Positions 25,116 to 37,927 are shown, numbered from the stretch's first letter. The stretch is DNA of 64,000 nt from Vigna angularis (GCF_016808095.1 NC_068980.1:10400888-10464887), one strand, 5' to 3'. A program made the numbers and translations. The notes: generated from the letters alone by a model not told the origin.

Positions 25116-26343
25116 GGCTTAATACCAATTTTGGTTTCAATTTTTCGTAATTTTATTTGAAATGGTCCTAATTTTTTTTTTCTGTTCATTGTTGTCCTAA
25201 AAAAATGTAATTTATGTTCAATTTAGTGTTTTTTGCAAACGGCATTTAAATCGTTAACGGCCGACAATCCAGGTGTGCAAAAGACTAATGAAATGACATT
25301 TGACTGCCCACGTGGATTCCCTTCAGGCATAGTGAGGTGGATTTAGAAAAAAATGTCATTTATTTAATGAAAGTGTATGGATCTTGTGTGGCCATGTGCA
25401 GGGAGTTTATCATCTGAGTTGGGAGGTTCTTCCAAGGGCTTGGACGTGAATGTGTAGCCGCTGCAGGCGGAGGATGAGGCAGAGGAGGTGGCGACGCAGT
25501 AATAATAGGGATTGGTGTTGATGGGGTTCTTGGGTAGTGTGGACAAATGGATGAAACCTGGGTTTACCAAATGGGAATCCAATGGCCGAGCGGTTAGAGA
25601 GAAGAAGAAGGGAACCGAACAGCTGAAGGGGTGAGGCTACCGAACGGTGCAAGCACGGGAGTCGATTGGTTCGCCACAGGGATTTGCGATTTAAGCTCGT
25701 GGTCCTGCAGATTTCTGGTTCTTGCTGTTTGTAGGTTTGGGGTTGGCGAGGATGACAGAGGTGTGTGTGCCGCGACAACACATCGAAGAAGAGAGAGTGG
25801 TAGTAGTAGCGGCGACCATGGAGATTGCGCTGTTGGCTATGAATGTTGTGCGAAACTCATGATTTAGGTTGGTGCTAGAGGAGGAAGACTCGTGATATGC
25901 TGCAGCTTTGATGGCGTCGCGGATGGAGATGTGGTGGTTGCAGGTTCTCGCGTTGAGTGGCGCGATTCTTACGACAGCGACGACCTGAAATGGGCTTTGC
26001 TGTACAACAGCTGTGGTTACGGCCTAAGGTTTTGGAAGCACAAGGAAGATGATGCGCGAAGATGGTGGTCTGGCGAGCTGAGACCTTAATTAGAAATGCA
26101 TTTTTAAAAAAATCAATAAATCCAACTCACTATGTCTTAAGGTGTCCACGTGGGCAGTTAAATGCCATCTCATTAGTCTTTTGCACACCTGGACTGTCGG
26201 CCGTTAACGATTTAAACACCGTCTGCAAAAAAGACTAAATTGAACATAAATTACATTCTTTAGGACAACATTGAACAAAAAAAAATATTAGGATCATTTC
26301 GAATAAAGCTGATAAAAATTGGGACCAAAATTGATATTAAGCC
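25116..26343. mobile_element. Non-autonomous Mutator-like element (MULE-2) with GC-rich core
   Basis: A perfect 9-bp duplication AATAATAAT (25107-25115, 26344-26352) bounds ends GGCTTAATA...TATTAAGCC. The terminal inverted repeats are about 250 bp (25116-25365 against 26095-26343) and share long words such as ATCGTTAACGGCCGACA and GGTGTGCAAAAGACTAATGA. The core (about 25390-26090) is much richer in G+C than its surroundings and has open frames on both strands, none of which I recognise. It could be a captured host-gene piece (Pack-MULE). Confidence 0.85.
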
Positions 26344-26406
26344 AATAATAATTAACTTAGAAAATGTTTTTAATCAATAAATAAATAGTAGAATGACATA
26401 CGTCAC

Positions 26407-27104
26407 TTAACTCTCTCGTATTGAGATTCAATGTAATCAATTCTAATTATTTTTAATTTTACTTAGATATTTATCTATGCTTTTATTCAGTAGTATGTGA
26501 TTTGATTTATTCTTAATGATGAATTGACAACAATTTTAACTAATTTGGTTTGAGTTGTAAGATTAGTCTCAAATTGTTGTCCAATCAAATAATCTCATTC
26601 GTGTTAGAGACTTTCACATGATTTAGAGGGTGAGCTGATGAATGAGTAATACACTTAAGGCAAGAATTCATTCTACAAGAGTAGAAGAATTGCATTGGGT
26701 TTGAAAGTTCTTAGGTTCTAGGTCGAAGAAATTGGACCAAATCTACCTTAGAGTACTCCCAGAATATTGAATGATTTCTATAGTAAATAGACAAGATCAA
26801 TAGTGGTGCAGTAGAAGAGGATAAGATTAATTCCAATCACAGCTTCCACTCCACTCAATCCATATAATATATATTACTATTAATATTTTTATAACAAAAA
26901 AACAAAAACAATATACCAATATACTTGCTAAATATCTATGGATACAATAACTCTCATTCGATTGTACTACAATTGACTTGGTGCACTTGTCGTAGGTTAC
27001 GCAGGTGGATAACTCTTTTAAAACTTGATTTTTGTGTGATGTTGGGACTTTAGGGACTTAAGCCTAATGGATATAAAATTCTCAACTTAAGTTTACCCTC
27101 ATCT
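26407..27104 (+). repeat. 5' LTR remnant of element A
   Basis: About 700 bp match the 3' LTR (31926-32302 plus 40253-40548). The first ~600 bp of the LTR are missing, and the break lies 54 bp from the right edge of MULE-2. This copy carries the uninterrupted site GTAAATAGACAAGATC, the empty site for the insertion at 32303. Confidence 0.7.
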
Positions 27105-27110
27105 AGTTTT

Positions 27111-27128
27111 TTGCAACATTGTAGGGAA
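27111..27128 (+). other. Decayed tRNA-Asp-type primer binding site of element A
   Basis: The sequence TTGCAACATTGTAGGGAA follows the LTR and AGTTTT. It matches the site TGGCGCCGTTGCCGGGGA of element C at 11 of 18 positions; most of the differences are G-to-A or C-to-T changes. Confidence 0.5.
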
Positions 27129-27279
27129 TTTAGTTCTAATATTTGATAGTACTAACCATTATTTTTGTGAATTTGTACATATTTTGTAAAGACCAGATAT
27201 GTATAGTTTGAGTTTTATATTTTGTAAAGTCTTAATTTTCATTTTCTGTTTTACTTTCACAAAAATCTCAAACAAAAGG

Positions 27280-28698
27280 TGTTAAAATAGAATGGCTCAA
27301 TTTCTCACACCAAGAGGGGGTGAATTAGTGAAGTGTAAAAAACACAATCTTTAAGAACTTTTCACAAAAACTGATGCTTTTACTTTTCTTGAATTGCAAG
27401 ATAATCAAATAGCAATGTAGCAGGAACTTAATCGAATATGTAAACAATGCAATCGACTGAATAAAAGAGTAAGGTTCAGAAAATTCAAACGCTGTGTTTT
27501 TATACTAGTTCGGCCAAGCCTACATCCAATGTCCTTCCAACCACAGGAAGCAAATGCATTATAATGATCAAGGTTTTTACAACAAGGTTTCTACAGAAGA
27601 CCTCACGTAAAAAATGTAAAACACCTCTCTAACCCTCTAATCAAAATATAGGCAATACACAAACTAGACTAGTAGCAAGAATCCCCTCTCCTGCCGTCTA
27701 AACCCTTTGAGACACTCTCAAAGTCAAGAACGCCACACGCTCTTCTTCTTGTAATCACAACAGGGAACCTCAAACAAATCTTCAAAAGATTGCAAAATAT
27801 GATCGCTCAATGACACCTAAATGTGCAAGTTGATCAGCATTTGAAAAACACAGCAGTCTTGCTTTTCAAGAAATCACAAGTAGTTGATCACCACGGTCAC
27901 TCTTGTTTCTTGGAGTTTTTTCTCTCTTTCTGTAATATCACAGCTTTCTGTAAAAGATATCACACTATTAGATTTTCCAAAAGTTCTTACAGAAATCAAA
28001 TTCGTGTCAATTTATAGAATAACACATCTCAGACGCAATTTATCGACTAAGCTACTAAAGTAATCGAAAATAACAATTCTGTTATAATAGTTAGCAGCAA
28101 ACACGACAATTAATTGAATGCGCAATTAATGCAGTCGACTATCATTTAATGCTTGGTCAACACAATTAAAAATATGACTGTTAGACAGTTATGTCAAGCA
28201 TTAACAGAATTTTAAAACAATAACAGACTTAATCGAATACAGCACACATGCAATCGACTAAGTAACAATGTTAAGCATAGTTTTGAAAAACTTTCACTTT
28301 GAAGAAATCTCACAGCACACTTGAAAATAGTTTGTGCAAAGACACGAGTTTTAATCGATTCATCCCATAATGAAATCGACTTAAAATTGTTATTTTGCCA
28401 CACATTTAAAGTTCAACATAAGTGCTTGTGGTTTTCCTTTTCAACATCATATGTCATGCATTCACATATAAAAACACATATGTAACACAATGATATGCAA
28501 TGAACAACACAATCATGCTCTCATATATTCTTAAACAGATTTAACACGTAGATCAGAAGCATATAACATGTAAATATAGAACATGTAACATAGAATACAC
28601 ATGTATTATTAATTATGTGTTGTTATCATCAAAAACACAGATATCACTTAGATTGTGGGTTAAGCTGAACCTTTGCTCCCCTATCAATAATCTCAATA
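27280..28698. repeat. Solo LTR, sirevirus-style family B, first copy
   Basis: 1419 bp from TGTTAAAATAGAATGG to TCTCAATA, inside a perfect duplication AAAGG (27275-27279, 28699-28703). It shares CCAAGAGGGGGTGAATT with the sirevirus-like LTRs and is the same family as the split copy at 32303-40247. Because each copy has its own target duplication they are two independent solo LTRs, not the two ends of one element. It preserves the empty site GCAAATGCATTATAATG for the element C insertion. Confidence 0.88.
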
Positions 28699-28816
28699 AA
28701 AGGTAAGTTCAAAAGACACATACTTGTATTCTAGTTTTGAATTTTTGTGTTATTTATGTTGTTGAAGGGAAAATTCTCTACAAAAAATATACTCTTTAGT
28801 GTAAAATTAAAATATG

Positions 28817-29165
28817 ACAACTTTGACCTCTACTGATTGTTCGATGAATAACTTTCTCCATCATTATGCAATTGAGCTTATTTATTTTGCATTATATTCT
28901 TAATGGAATTAACTTTATTATGAATGTAAGATACAAAATTGTGGAGTTCTATGGAAGATGCAATTTTATTTTGAAATTATCAAATAGATTGCAGAGAACA
29001 ACTTTGACTGTTGTTGCTTGTTTGATCCATGACTTTCGCCATAGTAATCCAATTGTGTTAATTAATTTTGCATTACATTCTTGATTCAATTACCTTTAAT
29101 TTGAATGTAAGAGCATAGCTCTTAGATTCTATGGAAGATGTAGCTTTTAAAATACTAGACAAATT
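28817..29165. repeat. Imperfect tandem duplication, 181-bp period
   Basis: ACAACTTTGAC starts a unit at 28817 and again at 28998. Both units continue through a CATAGTAATCCAATTG-like block, a TTTTGCATTA block and TTCTATGGAAGATG. It lies in the interior of element A. Confidence 0.8.
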
Positions 29166-31307
29166 GAAGAAATGTTAATTGTTGATTTTAAGTGCATTTC
29201 AATTTTTTTTACTTTTGGTATTAGATGTTGATTTCAGTCTAGTTTTAAGTATTGAACTTGGAAAACAATGAATAAAAGTTTTGGTGAGAAAATAAATGAC
29301 TTGTTAGAGTAAATTGGACCAATAAAGCATTCAAGCTAAACTTGATAAGCCAAAACCATGACTATTGACTAGAATTACAAGACTAAGTTGACATGTGGTT
29401 ACTGCCAGCAAACCTTTGAATGAAAAGAAGAAGTCTTGCATTTGAACAGTTAATAGAGGTAAGAAGACTTGAGCATTAAAAAATCTATAAAGGAAAAGTA
29501 AGAACAAGGCTAAGAAGAATAAAAAGAGGAAGTTATTCTTTAACAAGTGAGATGATTGATCAAACAAATAAAGGAGATTACAGAATCATCATATAAGGTT
29601 TTAATGGTGGGCCTTGCACTAGACTGTGTCATGCAGCTAGGACCTATAAATTTTTCCAGACTTGTCATTCCACTTATGGGAAGCAGAGTAGAAACTAAAA
29701 TCCTAAACTTCTTAATCTTACTCTTCTAATTTATTTTCAAGAAAAGATCATAAAGATCCCTAAGCTCATCTTGAAACATTCTATGAAGTTTTTAAAAACA
29801 AAGGGAATTAGAATAAGATGAATTTGGATTCTTGATCCCACTTAAAAAGATACAACTACCCAGTATTGAAGTTGGCCAACCAAGTTAAGAATCCAAAACT
29901 AGAGACATAATTTGTTAGTATTGAAGTTGGTCAAGCAGTCAAAGAACTAAAAGTCATACCAAAGGAAGAGGATGTTGAAGCCTCTAAATTTAAAGATGAT
30001 GAGTTTTTTGACAAAGTGGTTTGGTTTAGGAGCCAATCAAAATATCCAAATGTAAAGAAAGATTGAAACCACAAAAAATAAAGTTCTTTTAAACTTTTGC
30101 ACATTAAAATTTTGTCTTTAATTTCAGTTTTTAAGTTTTGTTTTTGCTTTGATTTATTGCATAAGTATAGACATAGATGTTTTAGGCAATTGATATCTTT
30201 TTAGAATTATTTATAATTTGTTTTTGGATTTTTAGTTGGAACAAGAACGGGAGAAAAACCAGAAAAAACATTTTGAATTCTAAAAGCTTTAGGGAGTTGC
30301 AAAATTAGGAAAATTAATAAGTCTTAATGCTTAAAGGTTCAAGATGCACAACAAATAGAGTTCACAGTTTAGAAATTTACACAAAGACAGAGTCCACCTA
30401 GTAAGATGATTGAGCCAAACACTAAAGGTGAGATGGTTTGGCATATGTGCTGAGTAATTTCATTATTATTTTTTATTTAGTTTTGATTTCTATTAATCAT
30501 GAGAAGCATGGAAAGGGTTGACACAAGGTTTTTTTTATTGAATATTTTTTAGCCTAAAGTCAAACAACTAACTTAACAATAAGTGAATTATCCTTTTTTG
30601 AACCTCGATTTTACAAACACACACCCTAAGCTTGAAAAATATGAATCATACCTTCCTTACTAATTAGGGAGATAGAACAATATGTGTTTGTTGTCAAAAG
30701 CAAAATGCAAGTTGTTATGAATGAAAAATAAGGAAAGGTTAACGTGATATCAACCAAATATAGAAAAAAAATGGAAAATAAATTAATGTAGTCCAAAGGG
30801 TTGAGCGAAAAAGTTGATACACCTAGAAGAGATAAATGAAAAATGCCAAACAAGATTGGAAAAGAAAGAAACAAACTCATGTCATGTGCATACTATTAGA
30901 ATTCCTTTATTAGAGTGTTTTGTTTATCCTGAAAAACCATTTTTTCTTGACAGCCTAGTCACATTACAACTCCTCAAAGACCATAGTGATCCATGTTAAT
31001 TGTGTATATGTAGTGATTTGAAACAAAAGCACAAAAACTATGAGGAAGCTTTCAAGGTTGCCTAACAGCGAAACACTTAACTGAGAGGAAGATCTCTTAC
31101 ACTTAAATAAGAAACCAAAACTATGAAATGATTTTGCATTTGTGTCTTGAAAATTGGAATAGATATCATTTATTACTATAAGGATTGCCTTAAAATTTGA
31201 TATTAGTTCCTGAGCCAACTAATGCAAACATTCTTTTGAATCATTAAGTACAAATTGGTTTTGTGCTTTGTTTGAGGATAAACAAACATTTAAGTTGTAA
31301 GGTTGTG
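29166..31307. other. Interior of element A, no recognisable coding sequence
   Basis: Stop codons are dense in all frames and I see no gag, protease, RT or integrase motif. The last 60 bp resemble Athila-type purine-tract flanks. Confidence 0.5.
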
Positions 31308-32587
31308 ATAAATGTCTAGAACACATTATTTTTTTATATAAATTTGACACTTACCTTGTTTTAATTGACTATATTTTGTAATTAAATAATACTTTTTATC
31401 TTATAATTACATAATGAAGTACTAAGAAGAAGAAAAATAGGAATTTAATTAATTCTTGATGATTTGTAGCAATTTCTCAAGGAATTGAAAATTTTTGCAA
31501 CCAAGCCCCAAAATCTGTCATTGACTGCTAATAAGACAGCTAAGGAAAGATCTAGAATGTGACTATTGTTGCTGAGCCACAAGAACATAACGTTGAACAC
31601 TAATAAGGGTTAGGAAAAATCCATAATGTGACTTTTGCAGCTTCAATTAAGATGGATAATCAAAGGCAGTGGTGCACGGTTGAGCCATAAGTAAATGGAA
31701 TTGAGCACTTAAGGCAGCAAAGAAAGAAGGAACCCCTTTATGGAAGGAAACCTTTGTGGTTGAGCGCCAAAGACTAGAGTTAAGTGTTAGTGAAAAATTC
31801 TATAAATAAAGACCTTATGTCTTGGTTTAAATTATTGAATGGAGAATTACATATGTAGTGGTAAAGTAGGAAAATAAGGTTTGACAATCAAGAGAGATGC
31901 TCTTATTGTAATATTTAATGAGTAGTTGAACTCTCTCGTGTTGAGGTTGGATGTAATCAATGTACTCGTACTTAGATATTTATCTATACTTTCATTCAAT
32001 AGTTTGTGGTTTGATTTATGCTTAATGAAGAATTTACAACTCATTTTAATTGGTATGGATTATGTTAGAAGACTAGTCTCAAATTGTGGTCTAATCAAAT
32101 CATCTCATTCCTTCTAGAGGCTTCCACATGATATAGAGAGTGGGTTGGATAAAAGAGTCATGCACTTAAGGTAAAAATTCATTCTACAGGAGTGGAGGAA
32201 TCACATTGGGTTTCAAAATTCTTAGGTTTTAGGCTATAGGAATGGGCCTAGATCTACCTTATAGTACTCCCACAACATTGAATGTTTTGCATAGTAAATA
32301 GATGTTAAAATAGAATGGCTCAATTTCTCACACCAAGAAGGGGGTGAATTGGTGAAGTATAAAATTTAAAACTTTCAAAATCTTTTTCACCAAAAGAGAT
32401 ACCTTTATACTTTTCTTGAAACGCAAGTTAAAATATTTTCAATGCAGCGAAAATTTAATCGAATGCGTAAAAATTATAATCGATTGAATGTAACAGAGTA
32501 GGGATAAGAAAGATAAAACACTAAGTTTTTATACTGGTTCGGCCAAGCCTACATCCAGTGTCCTTCCAACCACAGGAAGTCAATGCA

Positions 32588-34117
32588 TGTTGAAACCTCG
32601 GCAAGCGCACCGGATCGTTCAAGTAATAAACCGGTAAGTCCGGAAATCGTTTCCCAAGAGATTTGTTTTGATTCACAGATTGATTAAAGTTTACTAATTT
32701 AGCTAATAATAAACGTAATTTTGTAGCAAACTTAAGATTAGCATATAGATATGTAAAATAAAGTGGTGAAAACAAATGAATTAAAGTTCACTGGGGTTGA
32801 TTTTCAAGTTCATCACTCAAGTAATTTTTCTACTAACACAATTCCTCAAAATTAAGCATCAACATCCTAGGCGCATGCAGTCCTGATCTCTCAGATGACA
32901 GTTCAGAATCATTCAAACTAAATCCTAATCTCTTAGATAATTCAGTTATCAGATTTGCCTTAATCACAATGTCACAGATGACTAAAAATTTCCTCCTATG
33001 TCTAGGACTCGAAATCCTTTAGCAGTTCTATCCTAGGTCCGCGGTCTCATACATTTCTCAATGATTTAACCGTTCAAATAGCTCAGATTCTCATCATAGG
33101 CATGAATAATAAAGATAGAACACAAAATTTATACAAGATCATGCATTAATGTAGAAATTACAAAGAGTTTCAGAAATGTACTCTCAACCCCAGTGAAATG
33201 GAGTTCTAGCTACACATATATATCATAGAAGCGATAAAGCATGGATTGGATGGTGGAAATTGGTGATTTTCCACCTTGGAAGCACCCAAAACGAGCTCTG
33301 CAGCGTCCTCTGGTCTCCTCCCCTCCAGCCTTCCATTTCTGCCTCTGGATCGCGTTTTTAAAGAGAAGGGCCGTAAGTGATATTTCGCTGGGCGACGAAC
33401 GTACGCTCGCTGGGCGAGCGTCCGTCGCTGGGCGAGCGTCCGTCGCTGGGCGAGCGTCCATTGATCGCTGGGCGAGCGTCCACTTTTCATCTTCGCTGGA
33501 CGAACGTCCAAAGTTCGCTGGGCGAGCGTCCGTCGTTGGGCGAGCGTTCGCTCTCTCGCTAGGCGAGCGTCTACTTTTGGGTCACAGGCGTGCACTCGCT
33601 AGACGAACGTCCACTGTTCGCTGGACGAGCGTTCTCGCTGGGCGCCGAGCGTTCGTTCGCTGGGCGACGAGCGTCCACTCGCTGGACGAGCGTCCGTTCG
33701 CTGGGCTTCTTGGCGGGACGAGCGTCGCTGGGCGACGAACGTTCGTTCGCTGGGCGACGAGCGTCCACTCGCTGGACGAGCGTCCGTTCGCTGGGCGAGC
33801 GTCCGTTCGCTGGGCGAACGTCCGCTCTCGCTGGACGAGCGTCCGCTCTCGCTGGACGAACGTCCGTTTGTTGGCGAGAAGCGTCCACGCATGTTGATTT
33901 GATCCTTCTGGCACTACACATGACGCTCTCCAAGTCTGTGATAGTATCCAATCCTTATTCTACTTCGAAATAACACACAAAAACACTCAAACCATAATTA
34001 AACAATCAAAACTATATTTACACCACAATTGTATACTTTTCATGAGAATTAACACTAAAACTCACTCAAAAGCACAACATTTTAAGTAACAAAAACAAGT
34101 AAAGTTTACACCTATCA
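32588..34117 (-). repeat. 3' LTR of element C (expanded minisatellite)
   Basis: 1530 bp. On the minus strand it runs TGATAGGTGTAAAC...GGTTTCAACA. It is about 360 bp longer than the partner, nearly all because of the GC-rich array at 33385-33885. Confidence 0.9.
33385..33885. repeat. GC-rich minisatellite GCTGGGCGAGCGTCC
   Basis: Tens of short units of about 15-20 bp built on TCGCTGG(G/A)CGA(G/A)CGTCC, with variants carrying ACGAGCG or CGAACG. The array gives long overlapping frames on both strands rich in Arg, Ala, Ser and Pro; these are array artefacts and not genes. Confidence 0.92.
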
Positions 34118-34132
34118 AACTCCCCCAAACTT
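34118..34132 (-). other. Polypurine tract of element C
   Basis: On the minus strand AAGTTTGGGGGAGTT directly precedes the 3' LTR start TGATAGG, the usual arrangement in Athila-type elements. Confidence 0.85.
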
Positions 34133-35340
34133 ATATATTTTCGTGTCCTCATGAAAATACACAAAAACAAAAGAAAACGAACCCAACAAAGCAGTTAGTA
34201 TTCCATCACATAATCTCTGTCACAAAAGTAAGGATTGTACCTACACCTCCAAATATTCAGATCAAATGTTATAACTTCTATATTGACAAGTTCTTGAATC
34301 CAAAATGATAAGACAACCAGAAAAAGAATAGTACAAATGTGCTCAATCAGTGTTTACCTCAACCTGCAAGTGTTTACACTCAAATTCACGCTCAAAGTGT
34401 CATCAACTAATTCATCAACTTTTGCAAGTCATCTCATATATAATTCAAACATTCTGATTTAAATCAAAAGGACTTTCTCAGGTTATAACTTGGCTTGGCT
34501 AAAAGAAACATGGTTTTACAGGGAAACAAAACAACACTAAAGAAGAGGAGAACAAGAACATAACCACATTGAAACTTTATTTATCAACTTCCTCTTCATT
34601 CATCACATAACACATTTTCTTTTTTTTTTTTTGAATTTTTCTCTAATTTTGATATATTTTTTTTTTCATATTGTTTTTCATCAGTTTAAGACTCAACTGA
34701 TTATGATTTCCCCCAAACTTAATTTCTACCTATATCTTGACAAATATGTTTCTTGTTCTCTTCTTCTAGAGTGTTGGATAAGGTAGATTGTTCTGTAAGA
34801 AGCTTAGGGTTCACAACAAATATATATAAGGCTCAAACAGGATAACAATGGATGAATATTCACATATGGGTAGTCATCTGGCCAAGTAGTTAATTTCAAA
34901 ACAAACAACTGCCTTTCTCATTTCTAAACCAGAATGCGTCTGTAATAATAAGAATTATGCAAAAACCAAATTCATAGCAATAACAACTTCTCACTTGCTT
35001 TCAAAATTGTCTCAGTACACTCAGATATTCAACTTCTGGGTCACAATCAATCAGATTCAAGAATAAATCATATATAATCATAACACAAGTTCTAAAACTC
35101 AGATTTTGCAATAACAATCTCACAATCATGCCAGTTATCATGGACAAAATTCAAAATTCAAATTCAAACTTCGAACACACATTTCACAAACAAATCATTG
35201 CAGAAACATAATTCAATCCACACAACCAAACATATTCAGATTCAATCCACACAACCAAAATAACTGAAAACATAAATAGATAGAGTTAGAAAGCTGGGTT
35301 GCCTCCCAGTAAGCGCTTGTTTAACGTCTTTAGCTTGACA
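34133..35340 (-). other. Non-coding 3' region of element C
   Basis: About 1.2 kb, AT-rich, with a poly-T run at 34619-34632 and no ORF. Just after the protease stop (minus strand) lies CTGGGAGGCAACCCAGC (35293-35309), a short palindrome that I recall downstream of the coding region in plant gypsy elements. Confidence 0.6.
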
Positions 35341-36567
35341 CTAAGAAGCACTCTGTGGTTGATCCAAGGGTTTGACATCATTCAGAAGTGAAGGTAGCAA
35401 CTTCAAGTGCAACTTCTGTTCTCTTTTCTCTTCTTCCTCAGATGGAATCTCCTTTAAAACATCCAGATTAAGAGGTGAGGATATATGCATCGTCTTCTGT
35501 GCAATCATGCAAACTTCCTCAAGTTCATCAATTTGAAAGCATGTATCTTCATCATTTGGGTGAGACATTGCTTCAAAGACATTGAAATTTACTTCTTCAT
35601 CCTCAACTCTCACTTTGAGCTTTCCCTCATCAACATCAATCAACACTCGAGCAGTCTTCATGAATGGCCTTCCCAGAATCAGAGGAATTTCTGTATCTTC
35701 TTTCATTTCCATGACAACAAAATCCACCGGAAATAAGAATTTATCTACCTTTACCAGAACATCTTCTACTACTCCCTGTGGATATTTGATCGACCTGTCT
35801 GCCAATTGTAGAGTCATGCGTGTGGGTTTCAACTCTAATTCTCCAATCTTCTTAAACATTGACAGAGGCATAAGATTGATACTGGCTCCAAGATCAGTTA
35901 ACGCATTCCCAATAGCCAGTTCACCAATGGTGCATGGAATTGTAAAACTACCTGGATCTTTAAACTTTGGAGCAAGCAACTTCTGAATGATAGCACTGCA
36001 CTGGCCCTGTACTTCTATAGTTTCTTCCTCAATATACTTCTTCTTCTTCTTAGTGAGCAAATCTTTCATGAATCTTGAATAAGCAGGTATTTGTTTCAGT
36101 GCTTCTGAGAAAGGCATCTTGATTTCCAATTTCTTGAAAATATCAATGAAACTCTGGAACTGTCTTTCCTTATCCTTTCTAGAGACAACCATTGGATATG
36201 GAAGAGGTTTCTCGTACACATGTTCTTTCTTTTTCTCTCCCTCTCTCTCTTTTTCTTCATCTCCCTGTTTACTCATCTCATATTTTTCTTCACTCACTTT
36301 TTTCTCAATCCCTCTTTCTTCCAGAATTCTTCCTGATCTTGTAGTAATAATATTGCAGTCTGCCTTTGGATTTACTTCAGTGTTTGCCCCAAAGTCCTTC
36401 TCTGGTTTTTCTTCCAACTTCTTAGCTAATTGACCCACCTGAATCTCCAAATTCCTAAGTGAGGCTTCTGTACTTTTATGGTTGGAAATTGATACCTGCA
36501 TAAACTGCTGAAGAGTTTCTTCCAGTTTTGAAGTTCTTTCTGTCAGAGTAGGTTGTTGCTGAAAGTT
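35341..36567 (-). CDS. Element C Gag C-terminus and retropepsin-like protease
   Basis: The frame continues that of gag after a TAG at 36568-36570; the first Met is at 36501, giving 386 residues to the stop at 35341. The N-terminal third is a Lys/Glu-rich linker, including a helix with EASLRNLEIQVGQLAKKLEE, and the phrase TTRSGRIL. The protease core is ALTDLGASINLMPLSMF with catalytic Asp near residue 203, followed by a flap region and IPLILGRPFMKTARVLIDV. The D-L-G-A active-site variant is usual in Athila proteases. The protease itself carries no stop or frameshift. A protease would cleave Gag during particle assembly. There is no pol behind it: the frame ends cleanly and untranslated sequence follows. 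Confidence 0.85.
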   Translation of the reverse strand, partial: NFQQQPTLTERTSKLEETLQQFMQVSISNHKSTEASLRNLEIQVGQLAKKLEEKPEKDFGANTEVNPKADCNIITTRSGRILEERGIEKKVSEEKYEMSKQGDEEKEREGEKKKEHVYEKPLPYPMVVSRKDKERQFQSFIDIFKKLEIKMPFSEALKQIPAYSRFMKDLLTKKKKKYIEEETIEVQGQCSAIIQKLLAPKFKDPGSFTIPCTIGELAIGNALTDLGASINLMPLSMFKKIGELELKPTRMTLQLADRSIKYPQGVVEDVLVKVDKFLFPVDFVVMEMKEDTEIPLILGRPFMKTARVLIDVDEGKLKVRVEDEEVNFNVFEAMSHPNDEDTCFQIDELEEVCMIAQKTMHISSPLNLDVLKEIPSEEEEKREQKLHLKLLPSLLNDVKPLDQPQSAS

Positions 36568-37763
36568 CTATGGAGGTGGTCTGTTGAACGGAACAGCTTG
36601 TCCCATACTCGAATGAGGTCTCCATCCTTGATTAAAACATTGACGTTGATCATAGTTTGTCTGAAGACCTTGATTTCCCATATAATGAACTTCTTCATGA
36701 GACATGATGTGCACTACACATTGACCATTATTATGATTTCCTCCGCATAATTCACAACTTTGGAAACTCTGATGTTGAGCTTGAGAAACATTCTGCAGTT
36801 CTTTAGGTAGCTGAGATAACTTCTTCATTAATGTCTCAAGTTGCTGAGTCATAATCTTGTTCTGAGCTAGTAAAGCATCTTGAGATTGAAGCTGAAGAAC
36901 ACCTTTTTGTTGAAATTGAGCTCTCTCACTCTGAACTTCATTATCATTTGCAGCCATGTTTTCAATCAGTTCATGTGCTTCTTCAGGCGTCTTCCATCTG
37001 ATACTACCTCCAGCTGATGCATCTAACATTAACTTTGTTTGGGATTTCAGCCCTCCAAGAAACAGATTTAACATTGTAGGCTCATCAAATCCATGAGTAG
37101 GGGTTTTCCTCAGTAGGCCTTTGAATCTATCCCATGCTTGACCTAGAGTTTCATCAGCATCTTGTTGGAAAGAAGAGATCTCCTGCTTTCCCTTATTGAC
37201 TTTGGACTGAGGGAAGAACTTATTTAGAAATTTAGCAACCACATCATCCCAGACTGTCAGACTATTCTCTGGAAAGGAATTCAACCACATTTTTGCATTA
37301 TCAACCAATGAGAATGGAAATAAGCTGAGTCGAATTGCTTCATCTGGAACCTGATGAATCCTCACTGTATTACAGATCTCCATGAAAGTAGCCAAGTGAG
37401 TGTATGGATTCTCGTGGGATAATCCATGAAATTGATTGTTCTGCACCAGATGAATAAGAGCTGGCTTCATCTCCATGTTAGCAGCATTCACCACTGGTCT
37501 TGCAATACTGTTGAAGTGTAGAGGTCCTGAGAAAGTATTATAATCTGCAAGAGTACGTCTTCCTTGCCCAGAACCTTCTCTAGTGCGATTATCTTCCATT
37601 TCTTCTTTTTCTTGCCCTGATGAAAAGTCCAGAATTTCTTCAGAAATAGCAGAGGATTCTCTGGATTCTCTACTTTGTCTCCTTCTCTACTGTTGTTCCT
37701 TCGAGTAGTTCTTTCAATTTCCGGATCAAAAAGTAGATTTTCAACCTGATCTCTGCTTCTCAT
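36568..37763 (-). pseudogene. Element C Athila-type Gag, one frameshift and terminal TAG
   Basis: The N-terminus begins at ATG 37763 (MRSRDQVENLLFDPEIER), a start I recognise from Athila gag. The frame is lost near 37690 and continues in another frame, open from about 37685 to the TAG at 36568-36570. The main part includes TLADYNTFSGPLHFNSIARP, the capsid-like retrotrans_gag region (AKMWLNSFPENSLTVWDDVV, KFFPQSKVNKGKQEISSF, TMLNLFLGGLKSQTKLMLDA) and a zinc-finger-like CELCGGNHNNGQC. Gag would build the particle that packages element RNA. Whether the TAG was a functional read-through site or a mutation is open; autonomous relatives usually fuse gag and protease in one frame, so mutation is more likely. 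Confidence 0.85.
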
Positions 37764-37927
37764 ACAAAACACAAACAAAAAAGAAACAATCCAAAAAGAC
37801 AATTTCTACAGATGATAACAATTATGAACCAAAATTCAAATACAATCACAATAAACACATAAACAAAAGATAGCAAAAATCAACTAAACCAGATAAACAA
37901 CAAAGAATCAACGAAAACAAAAACAAA

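Noticed and set aside
25631..26089. Two small plus-strand ORFs as host genes
   Set aside because: They lie fully inside MULE-2, have no recognisable domain, and opposite-strand frames are equally open.
33206..33973. Long overlapping ORFs on both strands rich in Arg, Ala, Ser and Pro
   Set aside because: They are translations of the GC-rich minisatellite in the element C LTR; several frames are open at once because of the repeat.
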